From CAZYTO01 sp964650405 (GTDB taxonomy: Bacteria; Acidobacteriota; Thermoanaerobaculia; Gp7-AA8): DNA of 8,378 nucleotides. The translations under genes and the position numbers were made by a program. Where the stretch lies: contig CAZYTO010000258.1 of NCBI GenBank assembly GCA_964650405.1, positions 1-8,378 on the forward strand, in the 5' to 3' direction. The number at the start of each line of letters is the position of its first letter. Position 1 is the stretch's first letter. The notes beneath the pieces are model-generated. The model saw nothing but the letters and a program-made list of their open reading frames with translations. It searched no databases and was not told the origin of the DNA. Below are positions 1 to 5,950 of the stretch, piece after piece.

Positions 1-79
1 GGAACTACACCATCCATCCTCAACTTTGAGACACTTATTTCTCGACGAACCCTAACCACTAACCACTTTAACGCCCCCC

Positions 80-533
80 TCACGCCTTCCCAATCGGCTC
101 GATCTGGTCGAAGCGGAGATCGCTGCTGCCGACGCCGCGGCCGGTCTCGCGGGTGCGGCCGATCCAGACGAACGTCCGGCCGCCGTACCAGCGGGTGCGC
201 TGGTAGCTGCGGCGGACGATGGTGCCGGAGTAGGGGATCTCCTCCTCGTTGACGTAGTACGGCGGCGGTACTTCGTTCAACAGGACGCCTTTGGCCTTGA
301 TCACGTCGTGGGGCGGGACGCCGAGTTTCGGCAGCCTCCCGTTGCCGGTGGCGTTGATGTCGACGATGCGGTTCGTCACCAGGATTCCGCCCTGGATCGG
401 CCGGTAGCGTGTGTTGTCCTGGAAGCTCGTCCGCCCCGGCGCGGAAGCGCGCCTGCTGGGCATTCCCGGCGTCTTTCACGAGCATGGCCCGGATGGCGTC
501 GTTTTCACCTTTCAATTGCTCGTAACTCTTCAT
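80..533 (-). CDS. Hypothetical protein, about 150 aa, interrupted by a one-base frameshift
   Basis: I do not recognise this family. The likely start is the ATG at 533-531, which overlaps the TGA of the upstream protease gene (532-530) as ATGA, a typical translational-coupling arrangement. That frame begins MKSYEQLKGENDAIRAM, a charged helical stretch, but after about codon 35 it becomes Arg/Pro-rich nonsense that stays open to the window edge. The neighbouring frame carries a sensible sequence (DNTRYRPIQGGILVTNR, then a Pro/Tyr-rich segment and a Trp/Tyr/Arg-rich end) and stops with TGA at 82-80. Removing one G from the GGGG run at 437-434 joins the two parts as RFRAG-RTSFQDN and gives exactly 150 codons plus a stop. 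No signal peptide is visible. The body looks beta-rich. It could be a pseudogene, a sequencing error or, less likely, a +1 frameshift gene; the ATG at 463 has no ribosome binding site and is probably not the start. Confidence 0.6.
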
Positions 534-1357
534 GGCAGTCTCGCCGTAAGAGCGACGGTGGAAGCGTTGGTGGAAGGGGCAGTGGTGGCGGCGGTTGCGG
601 CGCCGATGAAAGTGATGTTCATGGCGTAGAGCACGGGAGCGATGGGCGAGGCCACGCCCTCGCCACTACGTGTCGCGCCCCACAGCAGGCCGACGGCGTG
701 CCCCGCCTCGTTGACGAGGAGCGCCCCCGAGTCGCCTGCCGCGGAGAAGGGGCGGCCTTCGTCGAGCGATCGGACCAGTAGTTGCCGCGCCGCGCGATGG
801 GGCCGGCCGTGGATCCAGGCCACCTCGTCGTAGTCGGTGCGGACGACGATTCCGGAAGTGACCCCCGTCGCCGCGCCGCGCTTGGTCACCCGATCGCCGG
901 GTCGCGCGACGTCGTGACCGCGGACGACGGGCGAGCGGCGAGCGGGTTGCGGCGAGCGGGGAGTGTGCCGGGATTCCAGCGCAGAATCTCCGGTCTTCAC
1001 GTGCAAAGGGCCATCGGAGTCCGTTTCCGCCAGGTTGTCGCATGCCGCCACGGCACAGTCGATCCAGGTCTCGATGCCCTCGAAGGTGATGGTGCCGGCC
1101 TTACCGAAGAGCGTCCTTCCGAGGCGCTGCGAGCGGCGGCCGCCGTCGACCAGCCAGACGTCGGAGTCGGCGTCCGTGCCATCGCCGTACAGGACGTGCC
1201 ACGAGCTCAGCAGGACCGTCCGCCCGTCGTGGCGCGTGAGCGCAGGCGTCCCCAGCGTACCCGTCGTACCGCACGAGCTCGCGATCGCGGCTCCGGAGAG
1301 CGCCACGAATGAGGAGAGTCGGGCCGGGTCGTTTTCCCTACCCGCGAGTGGTGACAT
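530..1357 (-). CDS. Trypsin-fold serine protease (S1-like, possibly NAL1-like)
   Basis: This is a predicted serine endopeptidase of 275 aa. The triad is visible: His54 in LLSSWHVLYG, Asp100 in WIDCAVA, and Ser210 in AAGDSGALLVNEAGHAVGLL. The Gly-rich stretch KRGAATGVTSGIV (about 159-171) and the late motif GEGVASPIAPVL (about 232-243) match the pattern of bacterial chymotrypsin-fold proteases that carry KxGRTTGxTxG and ATPI-type motifs. A GTLGTPAL strand precedes the His. No signal peptide is evident, so the protein may act in the cytoplasm, or the annotated start may be wrong; no good ribosome binding site precedes the ATG at 1357, and an in-frame stop lies only 12 codons upstream. The C-terminal 25 residues are Ala/Thr-rich and low complexity. 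The gene starts 110 nt after the Sel1/STN gene and its stop overlaps the next start. The substrate is unknown. Confidence 0.75.
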   Translation of the reverse strand: MSPLAGRENDPARLSSFVALSGAAIASSCGTTGTLGTPALTRHDGRTVLLSSWHVLYGDGTDADSDVWLVDGGRRSQRLGRTLFGKAGTITFEGIETWIDCAVAACDNLAETDSDGPLHVKTGDSALESRHTPRSPQPARRSPVVRGHDVARPGDRVTKRGAATGVTSGIVVRTDYDEVAWIHGRPHRAARQLLVRSLDEGRPFSAAGDSGALLVNEAGHAVGLLWGATRSGEGVASPIAPVLYAMNITFIGAATAATTAPSTNASTVALTARLP

Positions 1358-1467
1358 TTGGAAGATGGTGACGGGAGGGAGGAGAACGTTTCAGCGCTCG
1401 GTAAGCGCAGTGCCAGACTGGGCAGGACAGTACAAACACCGGACTTTCTCGCACACCCGCCGGTCAG

Positions 1468-3096
1468 TTACATTTTCTTGCGCCCGATGTACAGCTCCGG
1501 CCACTTGTGCGAGGCGTTGAACGACCACGCGCAGCCGGCCTGGGCGCACGTGGCATCGAGAGCTTCGTGCAGCGGAACGTTCTTGCGGTCGAGTGTCACC
1601 TTGCCGTTCATCCCGGCGTCGATGACCAACTCCGCTCCGAGGAGGTCGGCGAATGCGTGGGCGACATTGCCCACGCCTGCCCCCTCGGACTTGAAGTCGA
1701 CGGCCGTATCGAGATCGGCGGCGCGGCCGGCGGGGCTCCCCGGGCCCGATCGCGCCAGGGTCAGCGGCGGGTCAGGAGCCTCGACCGTCAGGGTCACGGA
1801 GTGGCTGTCGCGCCATCCGTCCTGACTCAGATAGAGGACGAGCGGCGACTTCTTGCTCCTGACGAAAACCGCGATGTGCTTGACGACAGGCGAGAGCTGG
1901 TCGGCGTGCCACGATTCATCGAGACAGCGGGAAAGCAGTTGCCGGGTGCCTTCGCGGCTGGCGCTCGCGGCGTCGGCACTCACGTTTTCCACGACGGTAC
2001 AGCGATAGCCGAACGGTGGAAGGTCGTCGACGGTCGAGCGCTCAATGGTGCAGGAGTGCATGCCGGGAAGCGTCTCGGTGGCTTCCCATTCCGACGCCTC
2101 GCTTTCCTTGTCGCGAACCTTGCCGCGAAGGGTCACGAAGTTCGCGGTTGCCGCCGCCATCACCGCCGCGAGGCGAGGGCAGAACTCCTCAGGCTTCGCC
2201 ACCGTGGCCGCGGCCATGCCCCCGGGATGCTCGAGCGCCGCAAGTTTGGCCTTCAGGTCGTCCCGTTCCTTGGAGGCACCGGTGCCGCTGGGCGCCCGCC
2301 CGTTATAGATGGACAGGCCGTAGTCGTGTCTCTGGGCCTGACTCATCTCGGGGTCGTCGCTGAACAACAAATAAACGGTCGTGTCTTCCCGATCGGCGGC
2401 CCGCTCGAAAAAGCGCAAGGCCGTCTTTTCATCCTTGGGCACTCCCCGCCCGGCGGCGCACATCCGTCCCATCCCGCGTAGTCCTCCGTAGTCGTTCTGC
2501 GCGGCCGCGCGCATGTACCAGGCCACGGCCTGGCGGTCGTCGCGCGGCACACCTCGACCCTCGGCATACAGGTCGCCCAACCGCGCCTGCGCGATGGGAT
2601 GATTCTGCTCCGCCGCCCGGCGGTACCACTCCGCGGCCTGGGCGCTGTCCTTCGCCAAGCCTCCGAACCCCAATTCATAGTCGGACCCGAGGTAGTACTG
2701 CGCGCTGGCCTGCCCCTTTTCCGCGGCCAGCCGCTCCCACTTGACCGCCTCGACGTCGTTCGCCGGCACGCCGATTCCGAAGTGGTAGGCCCAACTGAGG
2801 TGCGTCTGCGCATTGGCGTTTCCCTGTTTCGCAGCCCGTTCGAGCCAGACCACCGCCTCGCTCCGGTCCGCGTCGACTCCGTCCACCGCCAGCACCTCGG
2901 CGAGCGCGTACTGCGCATCGGCCGAGCCCTTGGCCGCGGCGGCGCGAAGCTCGGCGACCGGCTTGCTGGCGGGCGATTTACGAGCGTCGGTGGCGGCCGG
3001 CACCCCAGCGGCAAGGGGCAACGACAGCGAAACGGCGAGTAACGCTGCCAGGGCCCCGCTGGTGCTGCGGAGGTTCAACATGGTGTTGACGTCCAC
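1468..3096 (-). CDS. Exported Sel1-repeat protein with C-terminal STN-like domain
   Basis: This is a 542-aa predicted periplasmic or envelope protein. Residues 1-31 form a signal peptide (Arg10, a hydrophobic run, then LPLAAGVPAA). Five tandem Sel1-like repeats of about 36 residues follow at roughly 57-237, with AAxxGxxxAQxxLG and YxxGxGVxxDxxxAxxWxxRAA patterns; these usually bind partner proteins. Residues 300-440 form an unrecognised region. Residues about 465-525 (VDFKSEGAGVGNVAHAF, GKVTLDRKNVPLHEALD) match the secretin/TonB short N-terminal (STN) fold normally found in outer-membrane secretins and receptors. Six cysteines lie in the C-terminal half (306, 349, 366, 391, 517, 522), consistent with disulfides. 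The start is GTG at 3096, chosen because AGGAG (3108-3104) sits 7 nt upstream; the in-frame ATG at 3081 lacks a site. It is probably the first gene of a unit with the protease. Its role is inferred to be envelope scaffolding. Confidence 0.82.
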   Translation of the reverse strand: MDVNTMLNLRSTSGALAALLAVSLSLPLAAGVPAATDARKSPASKPVAELRAAAAKGSADAQYALAEVLAVDGVDADRSEAVVWLERAAKQGNANAQTHLSWAYHFGIGVPANDVEAVKWERLAAEKGQASAQYYLGSDYELGFGGLAKDSAQAAEWYRRAAEQNHPIAQARLGDLYAEGRGVPRDDRQAVAWYMRAAAQNDYGGLRGMGRMCAAGRGVPKDEKTALRFFERAADREDTTVYLLFSDDPEMSQAQRHDYGLSIYNGRAPSGTGASKERDDLKAKLAALEHPGGMAAATVAKPEEFCPRLAAVMAAATANFVTLRGKVRDKESEASEWEATETLPGMHSCTIERSTVDDLPPFGYRCTVVENVSADAASASREGTRQLLSRCLDESWHADQLSPVVKHIAVFVRSKKSPLVLYLSQDGWRDSHSVTLTVEAPDPPLTLARSGPGSPAGRAADLDTAVDFKSEGAGVGNVAHAFADLLGAELVIDAGMNGKVTLDRKNVPLHEALDATCAQAGCAWSFNASHKWPELYIGRKKM

Positions 3097-3103
3097 TCTA
3101 CGT

Positions 3104-3108
3104 CTCCT
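3104..3108 (-). promoter_or_regulatory. Ribosome binding site that selects a GTG start
   Basis: AGGAG on the minus strand is separated by 7 nt from the GTG at 3096-3094. It decides the start of the Sel1/STN gene over the ATG 15 nt further in. Confidence 0.7.
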
Positions 3109-3169
3109 GTCGTGCGATGGACACCTTCGTCAGCTTACGGAAGTGAGTGTCCAGGGCTGGTTACGGTTA

Positions 3170-3220
3170 TCTGTTGACGGTTGTCAGTTGTCAGGTCCCC
3201 ACGCACCGACCACTGACAAG
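3170..3220. repeat. Heptamer-type GTTGTCA repeat with inverted copy
   Basis: Near-tandem copies of a seven-base motif (CTGTTGACGGTTGTCAGTTG and the following TCAG) occur at about 3170-3194, and an inverted copy, ACTGACAA at 3212-3219, matches TTGTCAGT at 3181-3188. Short heptameric intergenic repeats of this look are widespread in large environmental genomes. I see no function for it. Confidence 0.5.
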
Positions 3221-3283
3221 CAAACTGGACACCTCTTCTCCGGGACGCTGTACCAGGGATCACAATCACCGAACGGGGAATGG

Positions 3284-3539
3284 CTCACGCGGAGACGCGG
3301 AGACCGCGGAGGGAACGACGGAAGAAGAGACTGAACAGGATGGAAACAGAGAACAGAGGAATTGAGCCTCGGCCTCTGTTTCCTCCGCTACCTCCTGTTC
3401 AAACCTCCGCGATCTCCGCGACGGAAGAAGAGAATGAACAGGAGGAAACAGAGATAACAGAGGAAACGAGCCTCGGCCCCTCTGTTTCCTCTGTTGCCTC
3501 CTGTTCAAACCCTCCGCGATCTCCGCGCCTCCGCGTGAG
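3284..3539. repeat. Large palindromic element with tandem core units
   Basis: The outer 30-nt arms at 3284-3313 and 3510-3539 are inverted repeats matching at 28 of 30 positions (both contain CGCGGAG-rich sequence). Between them two near-identical units start with GACGGAAGAAGAGA at 3317 and at 3420, a period of 103 nt; the second is about 107 nt. Each unit is itself a hairpin: a purine-rich left arm (AACAGGA, GGAAACAGAG) pairs with a pyrimidine-rich right arm (CTCTGTTTCCTC, CCTCCTGTTC). No transposase or coding function is present. It resembles interspersed REP- or MITE-like intergenic repeats that translate to characteristic Glu/Arg-rich junk. It could act as an mRNA stability or termination element downstream of the 4239-3571 gene. 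Confidence 0.8.
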
Positions 3540-3570
3540 ACCGTTCTCCACGACGCGAAGCGGTGTGGGG

Positions 3571-4239
3571 TTACCGCCTCCGCGGCCACTTCCGCCGTTT
3601 CGGTCCGCTCGTCACCGGGCGGCCGAGGAACAAGCGGCGGACGCGGAGCAGCTTGCGGATCAGGTGCCCCTCGGTGTCGTCAGGGTCCAGCGGGCCGGCA
3701 AGCGGCTTTCCGGCCCGGAACCGCTCCAGCATCGCTTTCCCCAGCGCGTGGAACACGATGGCCAGCATCATGGCCATGGCCTTGAGGGCGTCGATGCCGA
3801 TGCCGAGGACGATCCGGCGGATCTCGGCCCGGCGTTCCAGCGTGTCGGCGAGCGCGTGGGGATCGCCGGCCGGGTCGTTCACCGCGGTCTTCAGCATGCG
3901 CAGGCGGGTGATCTTCCGGCGCACCGAGGCTTCGTTCTCTCCCGGCGGCAGTTCGAGGGGGCCGGGCGGTGGCGGGGGAAGCTCTAGCATGCGCTGCATG
4001 ATGCTCAGGAACATCCGCCGGACCACTTCGAACGAGTCCACGACGACGTTCCCGTTCGCGTCGCGCGACGGCTCGATTTGGTTGAGGCCTTCGATGCCTT
4101 CGGCGGCCAGCCGCCGCATCTCGTCGTAGTCGAACGGGTACGGTTCGGTGGCAATGGGGGTGGGGAAAGTGGCGGCAGGGGCGATGGGGGCAGAGAGAGC
4201 GGGGATGAGAATGGGGGTGATGGCGTTCGTCTTCGTCAC
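3571..4239 (-). CDS. Unrecognised protein with polyproline, one hydrophobic helix and basic C-terminus
   Basis: I do not recognise this 222-aa protein. From the GTG start it has an N-terminal Pro/Ala/Ile-rich segment (about 7-35), a charged helical region with EMRRLAAEGIEGLNQIEP (about 40-57) and VVRRMFLSIMQRMLEL (about 72-87), a PPPPPGP spacer (about 88-94), a basic helix ASVRRKITRLRMLKTAV, and one hydrophobic helix, RIVLGIGIDALKAMAMMLAI (about 142-161). The C-terminus is strongly basic (GPKRRKWPRRR), which could bind nucleic acid or acidic phospholipid. The GTG at 4239 is preferred because GGAGG (4249-4245) precedes it by 5 nt; an in-frame ATG at 4254 would place that site inside the gene. 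It follows a terminator by 49 nt and precedes a palindromic repeat. Whether the hydrophobic helix spans a membrane is unclear, because it contains Lys and Asp. Confidence 0.7.
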   Translation of the reverse strand: MTKTNAITPILIPALSAPIAPAATFPTPIATEPYPFDYDEMRRLAAEGIEGLNQIEPSRDANGNVVVDSFEVVRRMFLSIMQRMLELPPPPPGPLELPPGENEASVRRKITRLRMLKTAVNDPAGDPHALADTLERRAEIRRIVLGIGIDALKAMAMMLAIVFHALGKAMLERFRAGKPLAGPLDPDDTEGHLIRKLLRVRRLFLGRPVTSGPKRRKWPRRR

Positions 4240-4244
4240 GATGT

Positions 4245-4249
4245 CCTCC
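4245..4249 (-). promoter_or_regulatory. Ribosome binding site that favours the GTG start at 4239
   Basis: GGAGG on the minus strand lies 5 nt before GTG 4239-4237. Starting at the ATG at 4254 would make this site coding, so the shorter form is preferred. Confidence 0.6.
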
Positions 4250-4288
4250 AACATTCGAGCGATTGCGAGCGAGCGGCAAAGAGCGGGT

Positions 4289-4324
4289 AAAACGGCCGGA
4301 CGCGTGTTCGTCCACGCGTCCGGC
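4289..4324 (-). terminator. Intrinsic terminator after the 4950-4336 gene
   Basis: On the minus strand, GCCGGACGCGTG (4324-4313) pairs perfectly with CACGCGTCCGGC (4306-4295) around a six-base loop, giving a 12-bp GC-rich stem. It is followed two bases later by TTTT (4292-4289). It lies 12 nt past the TAA of the upstream gene and 49 nt before the next start, so it should uncouple the two genes at least in part. The U tract is short, so termination may be incomplete. Confidence 0.75.
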
Positions 4325-4335
4325 TGCCTGCTACT

Positions 4336-4950
4336 TTACTCCTTTACAGCCATGGACGTGTCAGCAGCCGGTGTCGTTTCGGCGGCCTGCGGGGTGGCAG
4401 GCGCCGAAGGCGTTCCCGGTGCGGGTGCCGGCGTACCCGGCGTCTTGGGCGTGCGCTTCTTCCGGCGAGCGAGGCTCCTCTGGCGCCTCACCTCCGCCAC
4501 ATGGGGCACCAGGTCCTTCCCTCCGGGGACGCGGGCCAGTTGCTTCCCGATGTTGTACGCCTGCGCGGCGATGACGGCGATCTTTTGACGGCGGATGAGA
4601 TTCGCTCCGGCCACGCCTTGCCAGGTCGCCTTCAGCTCGTTCTCCACCACCTCCCAGCGATTGGCCTCATCGACCATCGTCTGCACGCCCTCCGCCGGGG
4701 CACCGACGGCGGTCCCGATGATCGTGTCGGAGGCGCTGATCACGTTGATCGACGCCTGGATCACCGACTCGGACTCCGCCGCCTGATTCCGGAGTGCACG
4801 GCGTTGTTCCGCCGTCAACGGAGAGACCTCCGCCACCTGCGCACGCAAGGCGCGCAACTGCTCCACGAACTGCTCGGGTGTCAGCATGGGTACCGCCGGC
4901 GGCGCGTCCGCAGCGGCTTGCTTCCGGGACTTCTTCACATTACGGGACAT
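4336..4950 (-). CDS. Unrecognised helical protein with basic patch and Pro/Ala/Thr tail
   Basis: I do not recognise this 204-aa protein. It starts with a basic segment (MSRNVKKSRK), then a predominantly helical core at about 23-155 (TPEQFVEQLRALRAQVAEV, an Ala/Arg-rich helix, a Ser/Ile/Val-rich stretch around 62-80, and ANRWEVVENELKATWQG around 96-112). A strong basic patch follows at about 155-169 (RRQRSLARRKKRTPK), then a tail of PAPAPGTPSAPATP type that is surely disordered. There is no signal peptide or membrane segment. The ATG at 4950 is chosen because GGAGG (4962-4958) lies 7 nt upstream; a longer in-frame version from 5004 would have no such site. The pattern of a basic N-terminus, helical core and basic linker is compatible with nucleic-acid binding, but no known motif supports this. 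It has its own long leader and a terminator, so it is probably monocistronic. Confidence 0.75.
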   Translation of the reverse strand: MSRNVKKSRKQAAADAPPAVPMLTPEQFVEQLRALRAQVAEVSPLTAEQRRALRNQAAESESVIQASINVISASDTIIGTAVGAPAEGVQTMVDEANRWEVVENELKATWQGVAGANLIRRQKIAVIAAQAYNIGKQLARVPGGKDLVPHVAEVRRQRSLARRKKRTPKTPGTPAPAPGTPSAPATPQAAETTPAADTSMAVKE

Positions 4951-4970
4951 GACATTTCCTCCAAAATGCC
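4951..4970 (-). promoter_or_regulatory. Hairpin that presents the Shine-Dalgarno sequence in its loop
   Basis: On the minus strand GGCATTT (4970-4964) pairs with AAATGTC (4957-4951), seven pairs including one G-U. The six-base loop TGGAGG contains the ribosome binding site, and the ATG (4950) follows directly after the stem. The stem may expose or tune the site, but melting it is not needed for access to the loop. Confidence 0.5.
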
Positions 4971-4983
4971 TTACGGCTGTCAG

Positions 4984-5033
4984 GCCGCCGGGAAGGGTCC
5001 GCATCTGTCGACGAATGCAGGCTTCCCAACGGC
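4984..5033 (-). promoter_or_regulatory. Compound stem-loop in the leader
   Basis: GCCGTTGGGAAG (5033-5022) pairs with CTTCCCGGCGGC (4995-4984) over 12 pairs, two of them G-U. It encloses a second 6-bp stem, CTGCAT/ATGCGG, with a ten-base loop. No U tract follows, so it is not a simple intrinsic terminator. Confidence 0.5.
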
Positions 5034-5260
5034 TTGAAGAGCTGACTGCTCCCTTCCTGGTTAGTAGTTAGCCCGCGATGCGTGCGCGCACACACCTCGG
5101 GAGCCCGCGGCAAGGGGAGTACGACTCGACCCTCGCAGTGATTACGAACCCGGCACTTTTCAGCACTCTGTCGTAACCAGTTCGCCGCCAGGGAAACGGG
5201 GACTCATCACGAGGTCCGTTTCCATCACTGTCGGGTGGTTTCCCACCGTTCAGACCGATA

Positions 5261-5288
5261 ACATTAGTCCTCTTTTTGAGAAAATCAA
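5261..5288 (-). promoter_or_regulatory. Candidate sigma-70-type promoter for the 4950-4336 gene
   Basis: On the minus strand TTGATT (5288-5283) is followed after 16 nt by TAATGT (5266-5261), in a locally AT-rich patch within otherwise GC-rich DNA. Transcription would start near 5254. It sits directly beside the 21-bp repeat array. Confidence 0.4.
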
Positions 5289-5329
5289 GTCCCTGGCCAG
5301 ATTTTTTTCACCCGGCGCTTGCAGCCGGG

Positions 5330-5602
5330 AGCCCGACGCGTGCAGCCGCCAGCCCGACGCGTCCAGCCGTCAGCCGGACACGTCCAGCCATCAGCCGGAC
5401 ACGTCCAGCCGAGAGCCCGACGCGTGCAGCCGTGAGCGTGACGCGTGCAGCCGTGAGCGTGACGCGTGCAGCCGTGAGCGCGACGCGCCCAGCCGAGAGC
5501 GCGACGCGTCCAGCCGTGAGCCCGACGCGTGCAGCCGGGAGCGTGACGCGTCCAGCCGGGAGCGTGACGCGTCCAGCCGTGAGCCCGACACGTCCAGCTA
5601 CA
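5330..5602. repeat. Minisatellite: thirteen 21-bp tandem units
   Basis: Thirteen contiguous units of exactly 21 bp start at 5330, 5351, 5372 and so on to 5582, with a partial unit just before 5330. A typical unit reads AGCCCGACGCGTGCAGCCGT plus one base; variable positions are mostly the 4th-5th, 9th, 13th and last two bases. Most units hold the palindrome ACGCGT. All units touch, so there are no spacers as in CRISPR. In translation every frame gives heptapeptide repeats, on both strands. A DNA-level role (protein binding, replication slippage) or simple expansion is as likely as coding. Confidence 0.85.
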
Positions 5603-5662
5603 GCTTTTCCTGTCGGGCTGCAGCTTTCTCTGTCGAGCTGCAGCTTTTTCTGTCGGGCTGCA
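5603..5662. repeat. Three 20-bp tandem units next to the 21-bp array
   Basis: Three units start at 5603, 5623 and 5643, each close to GCTTTTTCTGTCGGGCTGCA. The third continues to CTGCAG. The reverse complement of the unit contains CAGCCCGACA, close to the core of the adjacent 21-bp unit (CAGCCCGACG), so the two arrays look related in opposite orientation. A 20-bp period breaks reading frame, which argues against coding. Confidence 0.75.
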
Positions 5663-5704
5663 GATGTACACATCGGAATTATGGAACTGCGCGGGGCCGA
5701 GAGC

Positions 5705-5828
5705 GCGATCTGGAGTGCGGACGCCATGCGGCCGCTGTCGTCCTGGCAGTTCGAAGATGCTTCGGCGACCGAACTTCCACTCCAGTGCCTCGCAGAGCGG
5801 CGGCGTGGGCCGCCGCACTCCAGATCGC
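5705..5828. repeat. Interspersed palindromic element with 16-bp perfect inverted ends
   Basis: GCGATCTGGAGTGCGG at 5705-5720 is perfectly inverted at 5813-5828. Inside are a hairpin with 8-bp perfect arms, GCGGCGGC/GCCGCCGC (5797-5804 with 5809-5816, loop of four), and an imperfect palindrome around GTTCGAAG-ATG-CTTCGG (about 5749-5764). No ORF of its own is evident. The structure fits a small non-coding dispersed repeat of REP or MITE style. Confidence 0.65.
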
Positions 5829-5950
5829 TGCGGAGATGAGAGCTCGAACGCGGCAAACATCGGTCGGCGTGAATGCGAGCCCCCTGTTCTGAAGATGGCG
5901 TGGGTGGGCGGCGCTCAAGTACCGAACACCAGTGGGGCGAACCGGCCCCA

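Larger units (their letters stand above)
3097..3570. other. 474-bp gene-free stretch dominated by repeats
   Basis: This stretch lies between the stop of the 4239-3571 gene and the GTG start of the Sel1/STN gene. It contains the long palindromic tandem repeat at 3284-3539 and a short heptamer-type repeat near 3170-3220. The promoter of the Sel1/STN unit should lie in 3097-3283, but I see no convincing -35/-10 pair there. Short open frames across it (in both directions) are Glu/Arg/Pro-rich translations of the repeat and not genes. Confidence 0.7.
4951..5254 (-). other. Long, structured 5' leader (candidate cis-regulatory RNA)
   Basis: Between the candidate promoter and the ATG at 4950, about 300 nt are free of credible ORFs and contain successive minus-strand stem-loops. 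These are GGTGG-GAAA-CCACC (5247-5234, a GNRA-type tetraloop); GGAAACGG/CCGTTTCC (5223-5216 with 5199-5192); TGGTTACGA/TCGTAATCA (5179-5171 with 5147-5139, one wobble); a ten-base palindrome GTGCGCGCAC (5082-5091); a 12-bp compound stem (5033-5022 with 4995-4984) enclosing a second 6-bp stem; and the hairpin at 4951-4970. I cannot match it to a known riboswitch class. A free-standing small RNA is an alternative reading. Confidence 0.4.

Noticed and set aside
1..79. Possible gene or terminator at the left edge
   Set aside because: I see only a somewhat AT-richer stretch with no stem-loop or start site.
1358..1467. Terminator or promoter between the Sel1/STN gene and the protease gene
   Set aside because: Only a 5-bp GCGCT/AGCGC stem and an ACCGG/CCGGT pair with a wide loop are present; neither is convincing.
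1507..2481. Long plus-strand ORF of 324 aa
   Set aside because: It is a shadow of the Sel1/STN gene: Arg/Gly-rich, with no motifs, while the minus frame has a signal peptide, Sel1 repeats and a good ribosome binding site.
3266..3589. Short ORFs across the palindrome (Glu/Arg-rich on both strands)
   Set aside because: They are translations of the inverted repeat units and have no ribosome binding sites or conserved features.
5192..5223. Hammerhead ribozyme-like TGATGAG motif on the minus strand
   Set aside because: The required C before UGAUGA is G here, the GAAA strand is not placed correctly, and the motif lies in the loop side of an ordinary 8-bp hairpin.
5330..5662. CRISPR array
   Set aside because: Units are contiguous, 20-21 bp and without unique spacers; no cas genes are present.
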